Shown here in pieces: positions 45,466-54,510 of a DNA stretch of 64,000 nucleotides (positions are counted from its first letter, which is position 1; each line of letters starts with the position of its first letter). Below the pieces are notes generated by a model. It was not told the origin of the DNA and did no database searches. It saw nothing but the letters and a program-made list of their open reading frames with translations. The DNA lies in NCBI RefSeq assembly GCF_000368065.1, contig NZ_KB851200.1, positions 1,047,204 through 1,111,203 on the forward strand. Direction: 5' to 3'. Both the position numbers and the translations under genes were made by a program. Source of the stretch: Acinetobacter seifertii (GTDB lineage Bacteria; Pseudomonadota; Gammaproteobacteria; Pseudomonadales; Moraxellaceae).

Positions 45466-46107
45466 GGTTTAAAATCCTTGTCGTGTTTAATATTCTTATA
45501 GTTCGTAAGTTATTTGTAGTATGAGAAATTTCCAAATAATTGGATAATTCTTGTACATTAATCTAGCACATGAAATAGTCATTATTAAAGATTTATCTTT
45601 AATATTAACTTTAGATTAATTTACTTTTTAAAGTTGTAATTTTTTAGAAAAACTTAATTTTATTATTTTAACTAAGATTTTGTTTATTATTAATTATTTA
45701 TTTAATTGATAAAATTAAAAATGAGAAAATAACTATATTTTTTGAGTATTGTGTTTCGTTTTTTTAATTTTTATGTTTTTAGATCTCATTATTTTTAAAT
45801 ATTTTACTCAATTAGATTTTAAAATAACTGGTATTAGTTAACTCATTATTAGAGAAGTATGAAAGCCCATAAATATTTTTTCTGACTTGAAACAAGTATG
45901 ACAACCGATTGATGGGTAAATTTATTTTTTAATTCTGGCATTTTTATTGCTTAATTATTTGTATCTTTAATTAAACATTTAATTTGCACCCCATATAAAT
46001 GATGATTCAAACCGTTTTGCTCTCTTATGGTGTTTTTTTCACATGAAAATTGCACCAAATAAGTACATCTTTTTATTTTGCACCATATTTGTGCATGGAG
46101 AGGTGTA
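45466..46107. promoter_or_regulatory. AT-rich divergent promoter region (tyrosinase / ABC importer)
   Basis: No gene is credible in this very AT-rich 642-bp stretch. Visible signals are an 18-bp palindrome, TTAAAGATTTATCTTTAA (45585-45602), 120 bp before the tyrosinase start; a sigma-54-like promoter, TGGCATTTTTATTGCT (45936-45951, GG-N10-GC), pointing to the importer; three TTGCACC elements (45984, 46050, 46078); and an NtrC-box-like palindrome, TGCACCATATTTGTGCA (46079-46095), just upstream of the importer start. The binding proteins are inferred. Confidence 0.45.
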
Positions 46108-47127
46108 ATGAGGTTTTGGGCTTCAATACTCACTTTACTCATTCTATGTGGATGTTCTTCATCTGAACAAAGTAGAAAAACTAAAGAAAACTTAGCAGTT
46201 CATTCGATATGCGTTTTTGATAGTACAAATACAAAAGTGTGTGTAGCCAAGCCAGCGCAAAGAATTGTTTCTCTATTTGAGTCAGGTTTAGATGGCTTAT
46301 ATATGCTAGGGCAAGGCCATAAAGTGATTGGCATACCAGCTGAAGTATACATTCAACCTTTATTATTTAACGCCTATTCAAAAATAGATCAACGCATTGC
46401 CAATAAACAGCTTGCAACGCCTTCACAAGGTGCCAATGCAACCAATATTGAAAGTCTCGTATTGTTGAAACCCGATTTAGTAATTTTGGGGAGCGGGCAG
46501 ACCCAAACGATCGCATTATTACGACAGTTTGGTATCGCTGTATATGTAATGGAGTCTGGCACTTACCAGCAAGTGAAAGAAGAGCTATCTGAAATTGCTG
46601 TTCTGAGCGGTGCTCAAAAGCGAGCTCAAGAAATTTTGAGTTTTTCTGATGAAATTATGGCAGAAGTCACAGCCAAAACAGCACGTCAGCCAAATAAGCA
46701 ATCGATTTACTATGCGTGGTCAGGTGGGCGAATTTTTTCCACTTCAGGACGTCAGTCTATTACCAATGATTTTATTGAGCTGGCAGGTGCTTACAACATT
46801 GTTCAGACCAATGCTAACCAACCTAATGTAAATCCCGAGACTCTCATTGAATGGAATCCTGACAATATTGTGCTTTGGAATACCAACCCAAAATTGATTT
46901 ATGAACGCAAAGAATTACAAGGCTTAAGTGCCGTACAAAACCGTAAGGTATTTAATTTGAGCCCTGCATTTATTTATAACCCCCATACCATCAAAATCAT
47001 TATTACGGCGATTTATTTGAACCACAGCATTTACCCTGAACAGTCCGATTTACCAGTAAGTGCTTTACAACAGCGTATTTTAACCAAGTTGTATGGTGAG
47101 CACCTTGCCAAAGCGTTGGTGCAATGA
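46108..47127 (+). CDS. ABC transporter substrate-binding lipoprotein (FecB/BtuF type)
   Basis: The start at 46108 (GAGAGG upstream) gives a lipoprotein signal with lipobox LILCGC. The 339-residue protein is a class III/helical-backbone binding protein: PAQRIVSLFESGLDGLYMLG at the start, then NIESLVLLKPDLVILG and TLIEWNPDNIVLWN. Such proteins bind ferric chelates, cobalamin, haem or metal-oxo/metal-histidine complexes; the ligand cannot be told from sequence. It overlaps the permease start by 4 bp (ATGA). Because that permease is disrupted, the importer is probably inactive in this strain. Confidence 0.82.
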   Translation: MRFWASILTLLILCGCSSSEQSRKTKENLAVHSICVFDSTNTKVCVAKPAQRIVSLFESGLDGLYMLGQGHKVIGIPAEVYIQPLLFNAYSKIDQRIANKQLATPSQGANATNIESLVLLKPDLVILGSGQTQTIALLRQFGIAVYVMESGTYQQVKEELSEIAVLSGAQKRAQEILSFSDEIMAEVTAKTARQPNKQSIYYAWSGGRIFSTSGRQSITNDFIELAGAYNIVQTNANQPNVNPETLIEWNPDNIVLWNTNPKLIYERKELQGLSAVQNRKVFNLSPAFIYNPHTIKIIITAIYLNHSIYPEQSDLPVSALQQRILTKLYGEHLAKALVQ

Positions 47128-47738
47128 ATATGCAAAAACTGAAATATTATTGGTTTTACCCGTTACCTTTCATCATGATTTTTATCTCTTTGCTCATCGG
47201 GCCAACTCAAACCTTGAGTGCATGGGACTATTTGCGGTGGGGTGTTCAAGCAGTCTTTGGTACGCCATATTTTGATGCTGAACAATTTAGGCTGATGCAA
47301 AACATACTAGTCAATGTCAGATTACCCAGAATTTTACTGACATTTATGGTGGGAGCTGCGTTAGCAACAGCGGGTAACGGTTTACAGGCATTGTTTCGTA
47401 ACCCTTTGGTTGACTCGTATGTACTCGGTATTTCTTCTGGTGCCGCGTTTGGTGCAGCTTTGGCACTTTCTTTAAATTGGCTTTCGTCAAATCTATCCGC
47501 CTTTATTTTTGGCGTATGTGCTGTTGCTTTAACGTATTTATTTGCACATCAAAAACATGAAAGCCAGACGTCTTTAGTGATGGTAATTTTATCCGGCATG
47601 ATTGTGTCGGGGCTGTTTTTGGCAGGACTTACAGTTATTCAATATCTAAGTGATCCATTTAAATTACAAGCCATTGTGCAATGGACGATGGGCAACTTAC
47701 ATCAGGCATCTTGGCAAAAGGTTCAATACGCCGTACTT

Positions 47739-47746
47739 CCTATTTG
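47739..47746 (+). repeat. Left target-site duplication of the IS1-family element
   Basis: CCTATTTG occurs here and again at 48535-48542 directly after the right inverted repeat; 8 bp is a typical IS1-family duplication. Confidence 0.9.
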
Positions 47747-48534
47747 GGTGGTGTTTCAAAAAGTATGCTGAAACAAAGCAGGTTGAATTTTGATAAAATA
47801 GAGAAATGCGAATAACTCTAGAAATCAAATGTCCAACCTGCCTCAGTGACAGTATAAAGAAAAATGGCATCAAAGTAGATGGGAAACAAAACTATCAGTG
47901 CAAAGACTGTAAACGTCAGTTTATTGGTGACCATGCTCTGAGCTATCTAGGATGTAATTCAGGCATTACTCGAAAAATATTACAGTTGATGGTCAGAGGT
48001 AGTGGTATACGAGATATCGCTGAAGTTGAGCGAATCAGTATCGGTAAAGTTTTACGTACTTTAACCGAATCGACCTACCAAATTCAGCCTAAACAAAGTC
48101 ATTATGAGTCTCTTGAAGTTGATGAGTTTTGGACTTTTGTGGGAAATAAAAATAATAAACAATGGCTTATTTACGCCTACCATCGAGAAACAGGTGAGAT
48201 TGTTGCTTATGTTTGGGGTAAAAGAGACTTAGCTACAGTTCAACGATTGAAAACAAAGCTTAAACAATTAGGTATTCACTACACCCGAATTGCAAGTGAT
48301 CATTGGGACAGTTTCATAACTGCTTTTAAAAACTGCAAGCAAAGTATTGGTAAATTTTTTACTGTAGGTATTGAAGGTAATAATTGCAAAATAAGGCATC
48401 GAATTAGGCGTGGTTTTAGAAGGAGTTGTAATTTTTCAAAAAAGATTGAAAACCATTTTAAAGCTTTCGACTTAACCTTTTTTTACATCAATAATGGCTT
48501 CATTTAATGTCAGCATACTTTTTGAAACACCACC
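47747..48534 (+). mobile_element. IS1-family insertion sequence
   Basis: A 788-bp element bounded by perfect 25-bp inverted repeats that start GGTGGTGTTTCAAAAAGTAT (47747-47771 and 48510-48534) and flanked by 8-bp direct repeats. It carries one transposase gene and sits in a permease gene. I recall this end sequence from Acinetobacter/Pseudomonas IS1 relatives such as ISPa14, but the exact name is unverified. Confidence 0.95.
47806..48507 (+). CDS. IS1-family transposase (single ORF)
   Basis: The 233-residue protein has an N-terminal zinc-ribbon (CPTCLSDSIKKNG, CKDCKRQF), a helix-turn-helix (SGIRDIAEVERISIGKVLRTL) and the IS1 catalytic core: LEVDEFWTFVG, ASDHWDSF and GIEGNNCKIRHRIRRGFRRS with its Glu. 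It is one uninterrupted frame, not the InsA/InsB frameshift pair of classical IS1, so it belongs to the single-frame branch. It appears intact. Confidence 0.92.
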   Translation: MRITLEIKCPTCLSDSIKKNGIKVDGKQNYQCKDCKRQFIGDHALSYLGCNSGITRKILQLMVRGSGIRDIAEVERISIGKVLRTLTESTYQIQPKQSHYESLEVDEFWTFVGNKNNKQWLIYAYHRETGEIVAYVWGKRDLATVQRLKTKLKQLGIHYTRIASDHWDSFITAFKNCKQSIGKFFTVGIEGNNCKIRHRIRRGFRRSCNFSKKIENHFKAFDLTFFYINNGFI

Positions 48535-48542
48535 CCTATTTG
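48535..48542 (+). repeat. Right target-site duplication of the IS1-family element
   Basis: CCTATTTG, identical to 47739-47746. Confidence 0.9.
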
Positions 48543-48932
48543 TATTGGCCTTCTCGGATTATTTGCAATGCGTTGGCGCTTAAACTTAATGGCACTCGGT
48601 GCTGAAGAAGCGCAGGCGGTGGGTGTTAATCCACGTTGGGAACAGCTTCTTTTAATTGTACTAGTGACTGTATGTACATCAACTTCTGTAGCTGCTGCTG
48701 GCATTATTAGTTTATATGGACTCTTTATGCCGCATATTGTGAGAATATTGGTGGGGCCAGATCACCGCTACAGCATTCCTGCCAATATGGTGTTGGGCGG
48801 TAGTTTCCTACTCATGATTGATAACTTTTCACGGGTTTTACTAACCTTTGAAATACCAATTGGTATTTTTACCATGCTACTTGGTGCGCCATTTTTCTTA
48901 TTATTAATGAAAACACAGAGGACTCATTGGGC

Positions 48933-49697
48933 ATGATTCAAATTGATCAGTTAAATTATGCCTATGGGCACAAACAGGTTCTTAGAAATATTCATCTGGA
49001 GTTTCCTGAAAATCAGTTTTCCGTCATTTTAGGGCGCAATGGCTGTGGAAAATCGACACTTTTTAAATTGATGGCTGGCTTAGAACCTGTAAAAGATGGG
49101 TTGATCCGTTACTCTAGAAAACCATTATCAGACTTTAAAGGTAAAGATCGGGCTGCGTTACTTGGCTTTTTACCACAGTTTCATAAAACCGTATTTCCAT
49201 TTTTAGTTAAAGATGTAGTTATTACGGGACGTTCCGCTTTTAGCAGATATAGACCTTCAAAATCAGACTGGGAGCGTGTAGATCAAGCTTTGCTTGATTT
49301 AGATATTGAGCATTTACGTGACCGTCCTTATACAGAACTATCAGGTGGTGAAAGGCAATTGGTTATGATTGCCCGAATTTTAGTGCAAGCACCCAAAGTG
49401 ATTTTGCTTGATGAGCCAACCAATCATCTCGATGTTTATTACCAGTCTTATTTAATGAAAAAATTGCGTCAGTTGTCGCGGCAAAATTTTACAGTGATTG
49501 CAATTATGCATGATCCTAATTTGGCTTTTTTATTTGCAGATCATTTGTTTTTTATGCGCCAACACGAAGTAGTTAAGCCTGAGTCAAAAACACGAATCAC
49601 CGATCCGAAGTTTTTAAAAAGTGTCTATGATGTTGAGTTCCATGAAGCCATGATTCAAGACAAAACCATTGTTATCCCTGACCATTCTTGGCTATAA
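48933..49697 (+). CDS. ABC transporter ATP-binding protein (FepC/BtuD type)
   Basis: The 254-residue ATPase has Walker A GRNGCGKST, Q-loop LLGFLPQ, signature LSGGERQLVMIARIL, Walker B VILLDEPTNHLD and the switch His in IMHDPNL. It is the nucleotide-binding subunit for the FecCD-type importer upstream. The ATG at 48933 overlaps the permease stop (ATGA), so its translation was coupled to the now broken permease; an upstream TTG would extend it by two residues. Confidence 0.92.
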   Translation: MIQIDQLNYAYGHKQVLRNIHLEFPENQFSVILGRNGCGKSTLFKLMAGLEPVKDGLIRYSRKPLSDFKGKDRAALLGFLPQFHKTVFPFLVKDVVITGRSAFSRYRPSKSDWERVDQALLDLDIEHLRDRPYTELSGGERQLVMIARILVQAPKVILLDEPTNHLDVYYQSYLMKKLRQLSRQNFTVIAIMHDPNLAFLFADHLFFMRQHEVVKPESKTRITDPKFLKSVYDVEFHEAMIQDKTIVIPDHSWL

Positions 49698-49699
49698 AT

Positions 49700-50188
49700 A
49701 TGACTTTTCACTATCATCTAGCAGACAAATCAGACTATGCATCTGCTGTAGAGTTTGCACTTTATACAAGACATTTATTATTCCCAGAAATCTATCATGG
49801 GCAAGTTCCCAAAGATTTAAAAAATTTTGGGCAATATTATGTTAATGATCCATTAGGTTGCTTTATTACCGTAAAAGATAAAAACCGTATTATTGGCACT
49901 ATTGCATATCGGGCGTATGACCATCGTTTTGATTTAAATTTGCCATCTAATACAGTGGAAGTGGTTAAGTTGTTTGTATTGCCTGAATACCGCCGTAATG
50001 GTATCGCAACTCAGCTATGTGACATGTTGTTTAGCCATGCAAAAAACAATGAAATTACGACTTTGTATTTGCACACTCATCCATTTTTGCCAGCGGCTGA
50101 AAAGTTTTGGCGTCTACAAGGCTTTGATGTCATTAACCGTGAGTGGATCGAGACCTATGACACCATTCACATGAGTAAATCTTTATAG
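49700..50188 (+). CDS. GNAT-family N-acetyltransferase
   Basis: This 162-residue GNAT protein has acetyl-CoA motif A visible as KLFVLPEYRRNGIATQLCDML and motif B in TTLYLHTHPFLPAAEKFWRLQGF. It begins two bases after the ATPase stop, so it is part of the importer operon. The substrate is unknown; a role in modifying the imported ligand or an unrelated small amine is speculation. Its 3' end overlaps the convergent AraC gene by six bases. Confidence 0.82.
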   Translation: MTFHYHLADKSDYASAVEFALYTRHLLFPEIYHGQVPKDLKNFGQYYVNDPLGCFITVKDKNRIIGTIAYRAYDHRFDLNLPSNTVEVVKLFVLPEYRRNGIATQLCDMLFSHAKNNEITTLYLHTHPFLPAAEKFWRLQGFDVINREWIETYDTIHMSKSL

Positions 50189-50971
50189 CGCTTTATTATG
50201 CGTATGAAATCTTTTTTGAAAATGGGTAGGTGGATAACCCATAATTTTACTGAACATTGCAGTAAATGCTGCCGAGTGCTCATAGCCCAAACTAAAGGCA
50301 ATTTCAGTAATCGAGATATCTGCTTTTAATGCATTTAAAGCATAGATGATGCAGACTCGATTACGCCAAGCCTGAAATGACATGCCCGTTTCTGACTTAA
50401 ACCAGCGGTGAAATGTTCGCTCACTTTTATTATGGACATGTGCCCAATCTTTAGGGCTGCTATGAATATCGGGATGCTCCATAAACTCAGCACACTGATT
50501 AGATAGTAATGTGTTGTGAGGCAATGGAATAAACAGATGCAGGGCTGGTGCAGCTTCTAATTCATATAACAATAAATCGATAACAGCGCCGTCACGGCCT
50601 GAACGTTGGTAGTCAACAGGCAGTTGATTTGCTTGAATCAGCAACTGATGCATTAGCGGTGAAACTTGCACGACCTCGCAATAGTTTGCCTGTCTTGGGG
50701 CATTACTTACTTCTATATACAAACTATAAGTACTGACTTTAGATAGCCATACCTGATGTGGTTTGCCTGCGGGTATCCATACGCCACTGTACGGTAACAC
50801 GAGCCATTGTCCATCTTCAGTTTCAACTTTCATAAGCCCTTCGGGTGCATATAAGAACTGAGCACGGCGATGGCTATGCGTATCTAACAAAGTATCAGCA
50901 GGATAGTCCGATCCTAACGCTAAAACCACTTGTGGTAGATGGTCTACATCGTTAATTGGAATATTACGCAT
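50183..50971 (-). CDS. AraC-family regulator with N-terminal cupin
   Basis: The N-terminal half is a cupin sensor (LLDTHSHRRAQFLYAPEG, VWIPAGKPHQVWL) and the C-terminal half an AraC helix-turn-helix pair (KSERTFHRWFKSETGMSFQAW and ISITEIAFSLGYEHSAAFTAMF). It is divergent from a TauE/SafE permease gene over 98 bp and may control it; no repeats strong enough to name a site were seen. The ligand is unknown. Confidence 0.82.
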   Translation of the reverse strand: MRNIPINDVDHLPQVVLALGSDYPADTLLDTHSHRRAQFLYAPEGLMKVETEDGQWLVLPYSGVWIPAGKPHQVWLSKVSTYSLYIEVSNAPRQANYCEVVQVSPLMHQLLIQANQLPVDYQRSGRDGAVIDLLLYELEAAPALHLFIPLPHNTLLSNQCAEFMEHPDIHSSPKDWAHVHNKSERTFHRWFKSETGMSFQAWRNRVCIIYALNALKADISITEIAFSLGYEHSAAFTAMFSKIMGYPPTHFQKRFHTHNKAL

Positions 50972-51069
50972 ATATTTTTGTCTGAAATAAATAAAAAGAT
51001 GGCTTTTCTACGTTAGTTTGCCATAGAGCTATTTTATATCATGCCTCTATAAATGTGAGGAAGATAACG

Positions 51070-51879
51070 ATGCTATATGAGCTATTTTTATTTGGACTAC
51101 TTTCAGGAGTTACCACTTGGTTATTTGGCTTTGGCGGCGGTTTTGTTGCTGTTCCTTTGCTTTATACAGTCATTATTCAAAATTACAGTAGCGAAAGTAT
51201 GGTTGGGGTACATGCGATGCAAATCGCCGTAGCTACATCAGCTTTTGTCATGCTCTGCTCGGCAAGTTTTGCAACTTTTCGGCACTATCGTTCGGGACAC
51301 ATAGATTGGCTAAAGATCAATTTTTTATGGGGTGGTATCGCATTTGGTGGAGTTGTTGGTGCGGTAATGGCTTCACTATTTAATGGAAACTGGCTTCACT
51401 GGATATTTATGGGTTATGTATTCATAACCATTATTGATTGTTATTACCGACCAGGCTTTATGGTGGCATCAAGACAAACGCAAAACTATGGTCAAAACAG
51501 TGAACTCATTAAAGGCGGAATAATTGGTTGGGTTGCAGCACTTTTAGGTGTGGGTGGCAGTGTAATGACAGTTCCTTTGTTGCGGCGGCGGGGTAGTTCT
51601 ATGGCAGAGGCTGCGGCTATTGCAAATATTCTCACGCTGCCTTTGTCTTTAACTGCAACGCTAACCTATTGTGTGTTGTCACTTTGGCAATCTACATGGG
51701 CACCTAGTGGATTTATCGGTCTAATCTGGTTTGAAGCTGCTTTATTCTTAGTTGCTGGAACATGGATCGGGCTATATTTTTCAGAAAAATTTATCTCAAA
51801 ACTACCTGATTTATGGCGGGCAAGATTGTATCCGCTACTTTTAATAATAGTTGTAGTAGTCATGATTTTTGTAAATTAA
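51070..51879 (+). CDS. TauE/SafE-family permease
   Basis: This integral membrane protein of 269 residues has about eight hydrophobic segments and the duplicated family motif (FGFGGGFVAVPLL near the start and LLGVGGSVMTVPLLRRR in the second half). TauE/SafE proteins export sulfite, sulfonates or other organic anions. I use ATG 51070, which has GAGG upstream; a GTG at 51055 would add five residues. Divergent AraC regulation is likely. The transported compound is unknown. Confidence 0.82.
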   Translation: MLYELFLFGLLSGVTTWLFGFGGGFVAVPLLYTVIIQNYSSESMVGVHAMQIAVATSAFVMLCSASFATFRHYRSGHIDWLKINFLWGGIAFGGVVGAVMASLFNGNWLHWIFMGYVFITIIDCYYRPGFMVASRQTQNYGQNSELIKGGIIGWVAALLGVGGSVMTVPLLRRRGSSMAEAAAIANILTLPLSLTATLTYCVLSLWQSTWAPSGFIGLIWFEAALFLVAGTWIGLYFSEKFISKLPDLWRARLYPLLLIIVVVVMIFVN

Positions 51880-51998
51880 CTTTTTATTTCAATTAATTGA
51901 AGAATAATTTCTCTTAAAAATTGAATCTCTAAATGCTCTAAAACCGTAAATTTTATGCCTTAAATGGCTTTGAAAAAAGTTTGAAAAATAGACTTGAA

Positions 51999-52027
51999 AT
52001 ATATAGTGGCTTTGTGCCACTATATAT
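51999..52027. promoter_or_regulatory. Operator-like palindrome of the prs-nadV-nrtR operon (candidate NrtR box)
   Basis: Perfect 12-bp arms, ATATATAGTGGC and GCCACTATATAT, with a 5-bp centre lie 33 bp upstream of prs. NrtR repressors usually bind such inverted repeats in front of the NAD genes of their own operon. The same bases could form a leader hairpin. Confidence 0.65.
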
Positions 52028-52060
52028 TCATCGAAGGTCATCAGACAAAAAGAGGATGAT

Positions 52061-52945
52061 ATGGCTATCCAGCTTTTAGATGCGGCAAGAAATGAAATTC
52101 CAGTGAAATTCACGCAGTTTTCTGGTGGAGAGCGTCATGTTCAGATTGATGAGACAATCTTAGGTTCACTATCTGGCAACGTATTGGTCCGCGCGCAAAT
52201 GACCTCAAGTCACGATGTGATGGACTATTTACTACTTGAAAATATATTGCTGAATCAGGGGTTAACAGTTGACTTAGAAATTCCGTATTTTCCATACGCT
52301 CGTCAGGACCGTATTTGTGCAGTAGGCCAAGCGTTCTCACTCGATGTGATGACCAAGCTACTTAACATCAACGCAGACAAAAAAGCGGGTAAACAAGGCA
52401 AGGTGACTGTTTGGGATTGCCATAGTGAAGTTACTACAGCCTTACTCGCTGCCAATACTTCTTTTAGTGAAGTTGTAAATGTGAGTTCAGTCGACATCAT
52501 TGCTAAGAGTGAAGCACTAAGCACACTGTTAAAAGATGAAAAAACAGTGCTGGTTTGCCCAGACAAAGGCGCAAAAGCACGCACAAAAATGGTTGCAGAT
52601 GCTTTTAATCTGGAGCGCAAACAACCCATCACTATTATTCAGTGTGATAAAAAGCGTGATCCAGTGACTAGCAAAATTTTAGGTACACATGTACATGCGA
52701 CTGATTTATCGGGTTTAACAGCTGTTATTACCGATGACATTTGCGACGGCGGCGCAACCTTTATTGGTATTGCCAAAGAACTGCGTCGCCTCAATTGCCA
52801 TAAGGTCGTTCTATACGTGACCCACGGTATTTTCAGTAAAGGAACAGAGGTTTTTGATGGATTGCTTGACCAACTATTTACCTCGGACAGCTTTCCACAA
52901 CAAGCAACAGACAAAATTTCAGTAATTGCTTTTGCAGCAAAATAA
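52061..52945 (+). CDS. prs: Ribose-phosphate pyrophosphokinase (NAD-salvage-linked Prs paralogue)
   Basis: This 294-residue PRPP synthetase-like protein makes PRPP for the adjacent nicotinamide phosphoribosyltransferase. It has the DYLLLENILLNQGLTVDLEIPYFPYARQDR core region (in pieces), PDKGAKAR and the PRPP loop as VITDDICDGGATFIG. It is shorter than housekeeping Prs (~315 residues) and has a divergent PRPP loop, so it is a dedicated paralogue; the essential prs should be elsewhere. Ribosome-binding site AAAGAGGATGAT precedes the start. A strong palindrome lies upstream. Confidence 0.88.
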   Translation: MAIQLLDAARNEIPVKFTQFSGGERHVQIDETILGSLSGNVLVRAQMTSSHDVMDYLLLENILLNQGLTVDLEIPYFPYARQDRICAVGQAFSLDVMTKLLNINADKKAGKQGKVTVWDCHSEVTTALLAANTSFSEVVNVSSVDIIAKSEALSTLLKDEKTVLVCPDKGAKARTKMVADAFNLERKQPITIIQCDKKRDPVTSKILGTHVHATDLSGLTAVITDDICDGGATFIGIAKELRRLNCHKVVLYVTHGIFSKGTEVFDGLLDQLFTSDSFPQQATDKISVIAFAAK

Positions 52946-52956
52946 AGAGAACAAAG

Positions 52957-54450
52957 ATGACTATTAAACTTAATCCATTAAACGCTATCGATTTTTATAA
53001 AGCTGATCACAGACGTCAGTATCCAGCAGGTACAGAGTATGTATACGCCAACTTTACGCCGCGTTCATCTCGACTCGCAAAAATGCTACCTGACTTTGAC
53101 GATAAAGTTGTGTTCTTTGGTCTTCAGGGTTTTATCAAACACTTTTTAATAGATACATGGAATGAAGGCTTTTTCAAACAGCCTAAAGAAAAAATTGTGG
53201 CTGCATATAAACGCCGTATGGATAGTTCATTAGGTGAAGGTGCTGTACCGGTTGATCACATTGAAGCGTTACACGACTTGGGATATTTACCATTACGCAT
53301 TAAAGCCTTGCCAGAAGGCAGCCGCGTCAATATGCGTGTACCTGTGCTCACCGTGATTAACACTGACCCACGTTTCTTTTGGTTAACTAACTATATTGAA
53401 ACTGTATTAAGTGCTGAGCTTTGGAAAAGCTGTACTACGGCCACAATTGCCTATGAGTACAAACGCTTATTAACTCAATATGCTTTAAAAACTGGCGCAC
53501 CACTCGATTTTGTACCTGTGCAAGGACACGATTTTAGTAGCCGTGGTATGAGTGGAATTTATGATGCTGCACAATCAGGTGTGGGGCACTTAACTAGTTT
53601 TATTGGAACAGACTCGGTTGCTTCAATTGACTACGCAGAAGAATATTACAATGCCACAGGTGTGATTGGGATATCTGTACCAGCGACCGAACACAGTGTG
53701 ATGTGTATGGGCACAGAAAACAGTGAGCTAGAAACATTTAAGCGTTTAATCTGTGAGCTTTATCCGTCTGGTGTTGTCAGTATTGTGTCTGATACATGGG
53801 ATTTTTGGCGAGTGATTACCGAGTTTACTGTGGTTTTAAAATCTGAAATTTTGGCAAGACAACCCAATGCTTTAGGCTTGGCTAAATTGGTTTTCCGACC
53901 AGACTCTGGTGACCCTGTCAAAATTATTTGTGGTGACCCAGACGCCGAAGTCGGTAGCCCAGCCTACAAAGGCGCAGTTGAATGTTTATGGGAAGTGTTT
54001 AGTGGTACAACCACAGACCAAGGCTATAAAGTACTGAATGAACGTGTCGGTTTAATTTATGGCGACTCGATTACTTTAGAACGTGCACAGCGTATTTTAG
54101 AAGGATTAGAAGTCAAAGGCTTTGCTTCAAACAACTTGGTGTTTGGTATAGGCAGCTTTACCTATAACTATTTAACTCGCGATACCTTTGGATTTGCTGT
54201 GAAAGCGACTTGGGGGCAAGTAAATGGTGTAGGACGCGAGCTGTTTAAAGACCCAATTACTGACTCAGGTGTGAAAAAATCTGCGAAAGGTCTTTTACGC
54301 ATCGAAGAAAGTGAAAATGGTTTTACCTTGTTTGATCAGCAAACAGCCGAACAAGAACAAGGCGGAGCACTTAAAACAGTCTTTGAAAATGGTAAACTTC
54401 AATATGAGTGTACTTTGGATCAAATTCGCGAGCGTTTATCCATCGCATAA
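52957..54450 (+). CDS. nadV: Nicotinamide phosphoribosyltransferase NadV
   Basis: NadV converts nicotinamide and PRPP to NMN for NAD salvage. The 497-residue protein matches the NAMPT family rather than the nicotinate enzyme: NPLNAIDFYKADHRRQYP-type opening, FTPRSSRL, the HDFSSRGMSG and FRPDSGDP motifs (phosphate and substrate site) and YGDSITLERAQ. It starts 11 bp after prs, which supplies PRPP, and precedes nrtR. Acinetobacter is known to use this route. Confidence 0.93.
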   Translation: MTIKLNPLNAIDFYKADHRRQYPAGTEYVYANFTPRSSRLAKMLPDFDDKVVFFGLQGFIKHFLIDTWNEGFFKQPKEKIVAAYKRRMDSSLGEGAVPVDHIEALHDLGYLPLRIKALPEGSRVNMRVPVLTVINTDPRFFWLTNYIETVLSAELWKSCTTATIAYEYKRLLTQYALKTGAPLDFVPVQGHDFSSRGMSGIYDAAQSGVGHLTSFIGTDSVASIDYAEEYYNATGVIGISVPATEHSVMCMGTENSELETFKRLICELYPSGVVSIVSDTWDFWRVITEFTVVLKSEILARQPNALGLAKLVFRPDSGDPVKIICGDPDAEVGSPAYKGAVECLWEVFSGTTTDQGYKVLNERVGLIYGDSITLERAQRILEGLEVKGFASNNLVFGIGSFTYNYLTRDTFGFAVKATWGQVNGVGRELFKDPITDSGVKKSAKGLLRIEESENGFTLFDQQTAEQEQGGALKTVFENGKLQYECTLDQIRERLSIA

Positions 54451-54510
54451 TTGAGTTTAGATGAGCCGTTGCATGTGTATCGGCTCATCATTTTTATTGA
54501 GAGGCTGAAC

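Larger units (their letters stand above)
47124..48936 (+). pseudogene. FecCD-type ABC permease disrupted by an IS1-family element
   Basis: Codons from 47124 encode the N-terminal ~207 residues of a FecCD/BtuC permease (LPRILLTFMVGAALATAGNGLQALFRNPL, in pieces) and the remainder resumes after the insertion. Removing 47747-48542 (the element plus one copy of the 8-bp duplication) restores a single frame of 338 residues, with the junction reading PICIGLLGLFAMRW and ending in the TGA at 48934-48936, inside the start of the ATPase gene. The C-terminal part has the EEAQAVGVNPRWEQLLLIVL coupling region. So the gene was intact until a recent insertion; as it stands no full permease can be made. Confidence 0.92.

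Noticed and set aside
45585-45602. Treating the tyrosinase palindrome as a sixth MerR operator
   Set aside because: The centre is 6 bp rather than 4 and no -35/-10 pair with a 19-bp spacer surrounds it.
45951-46142. A short minus-strand frame before the importer gene
   Set aside because: Lies over the promoter signals and the lipoprotein start; AT-rich with no recognisable protein.
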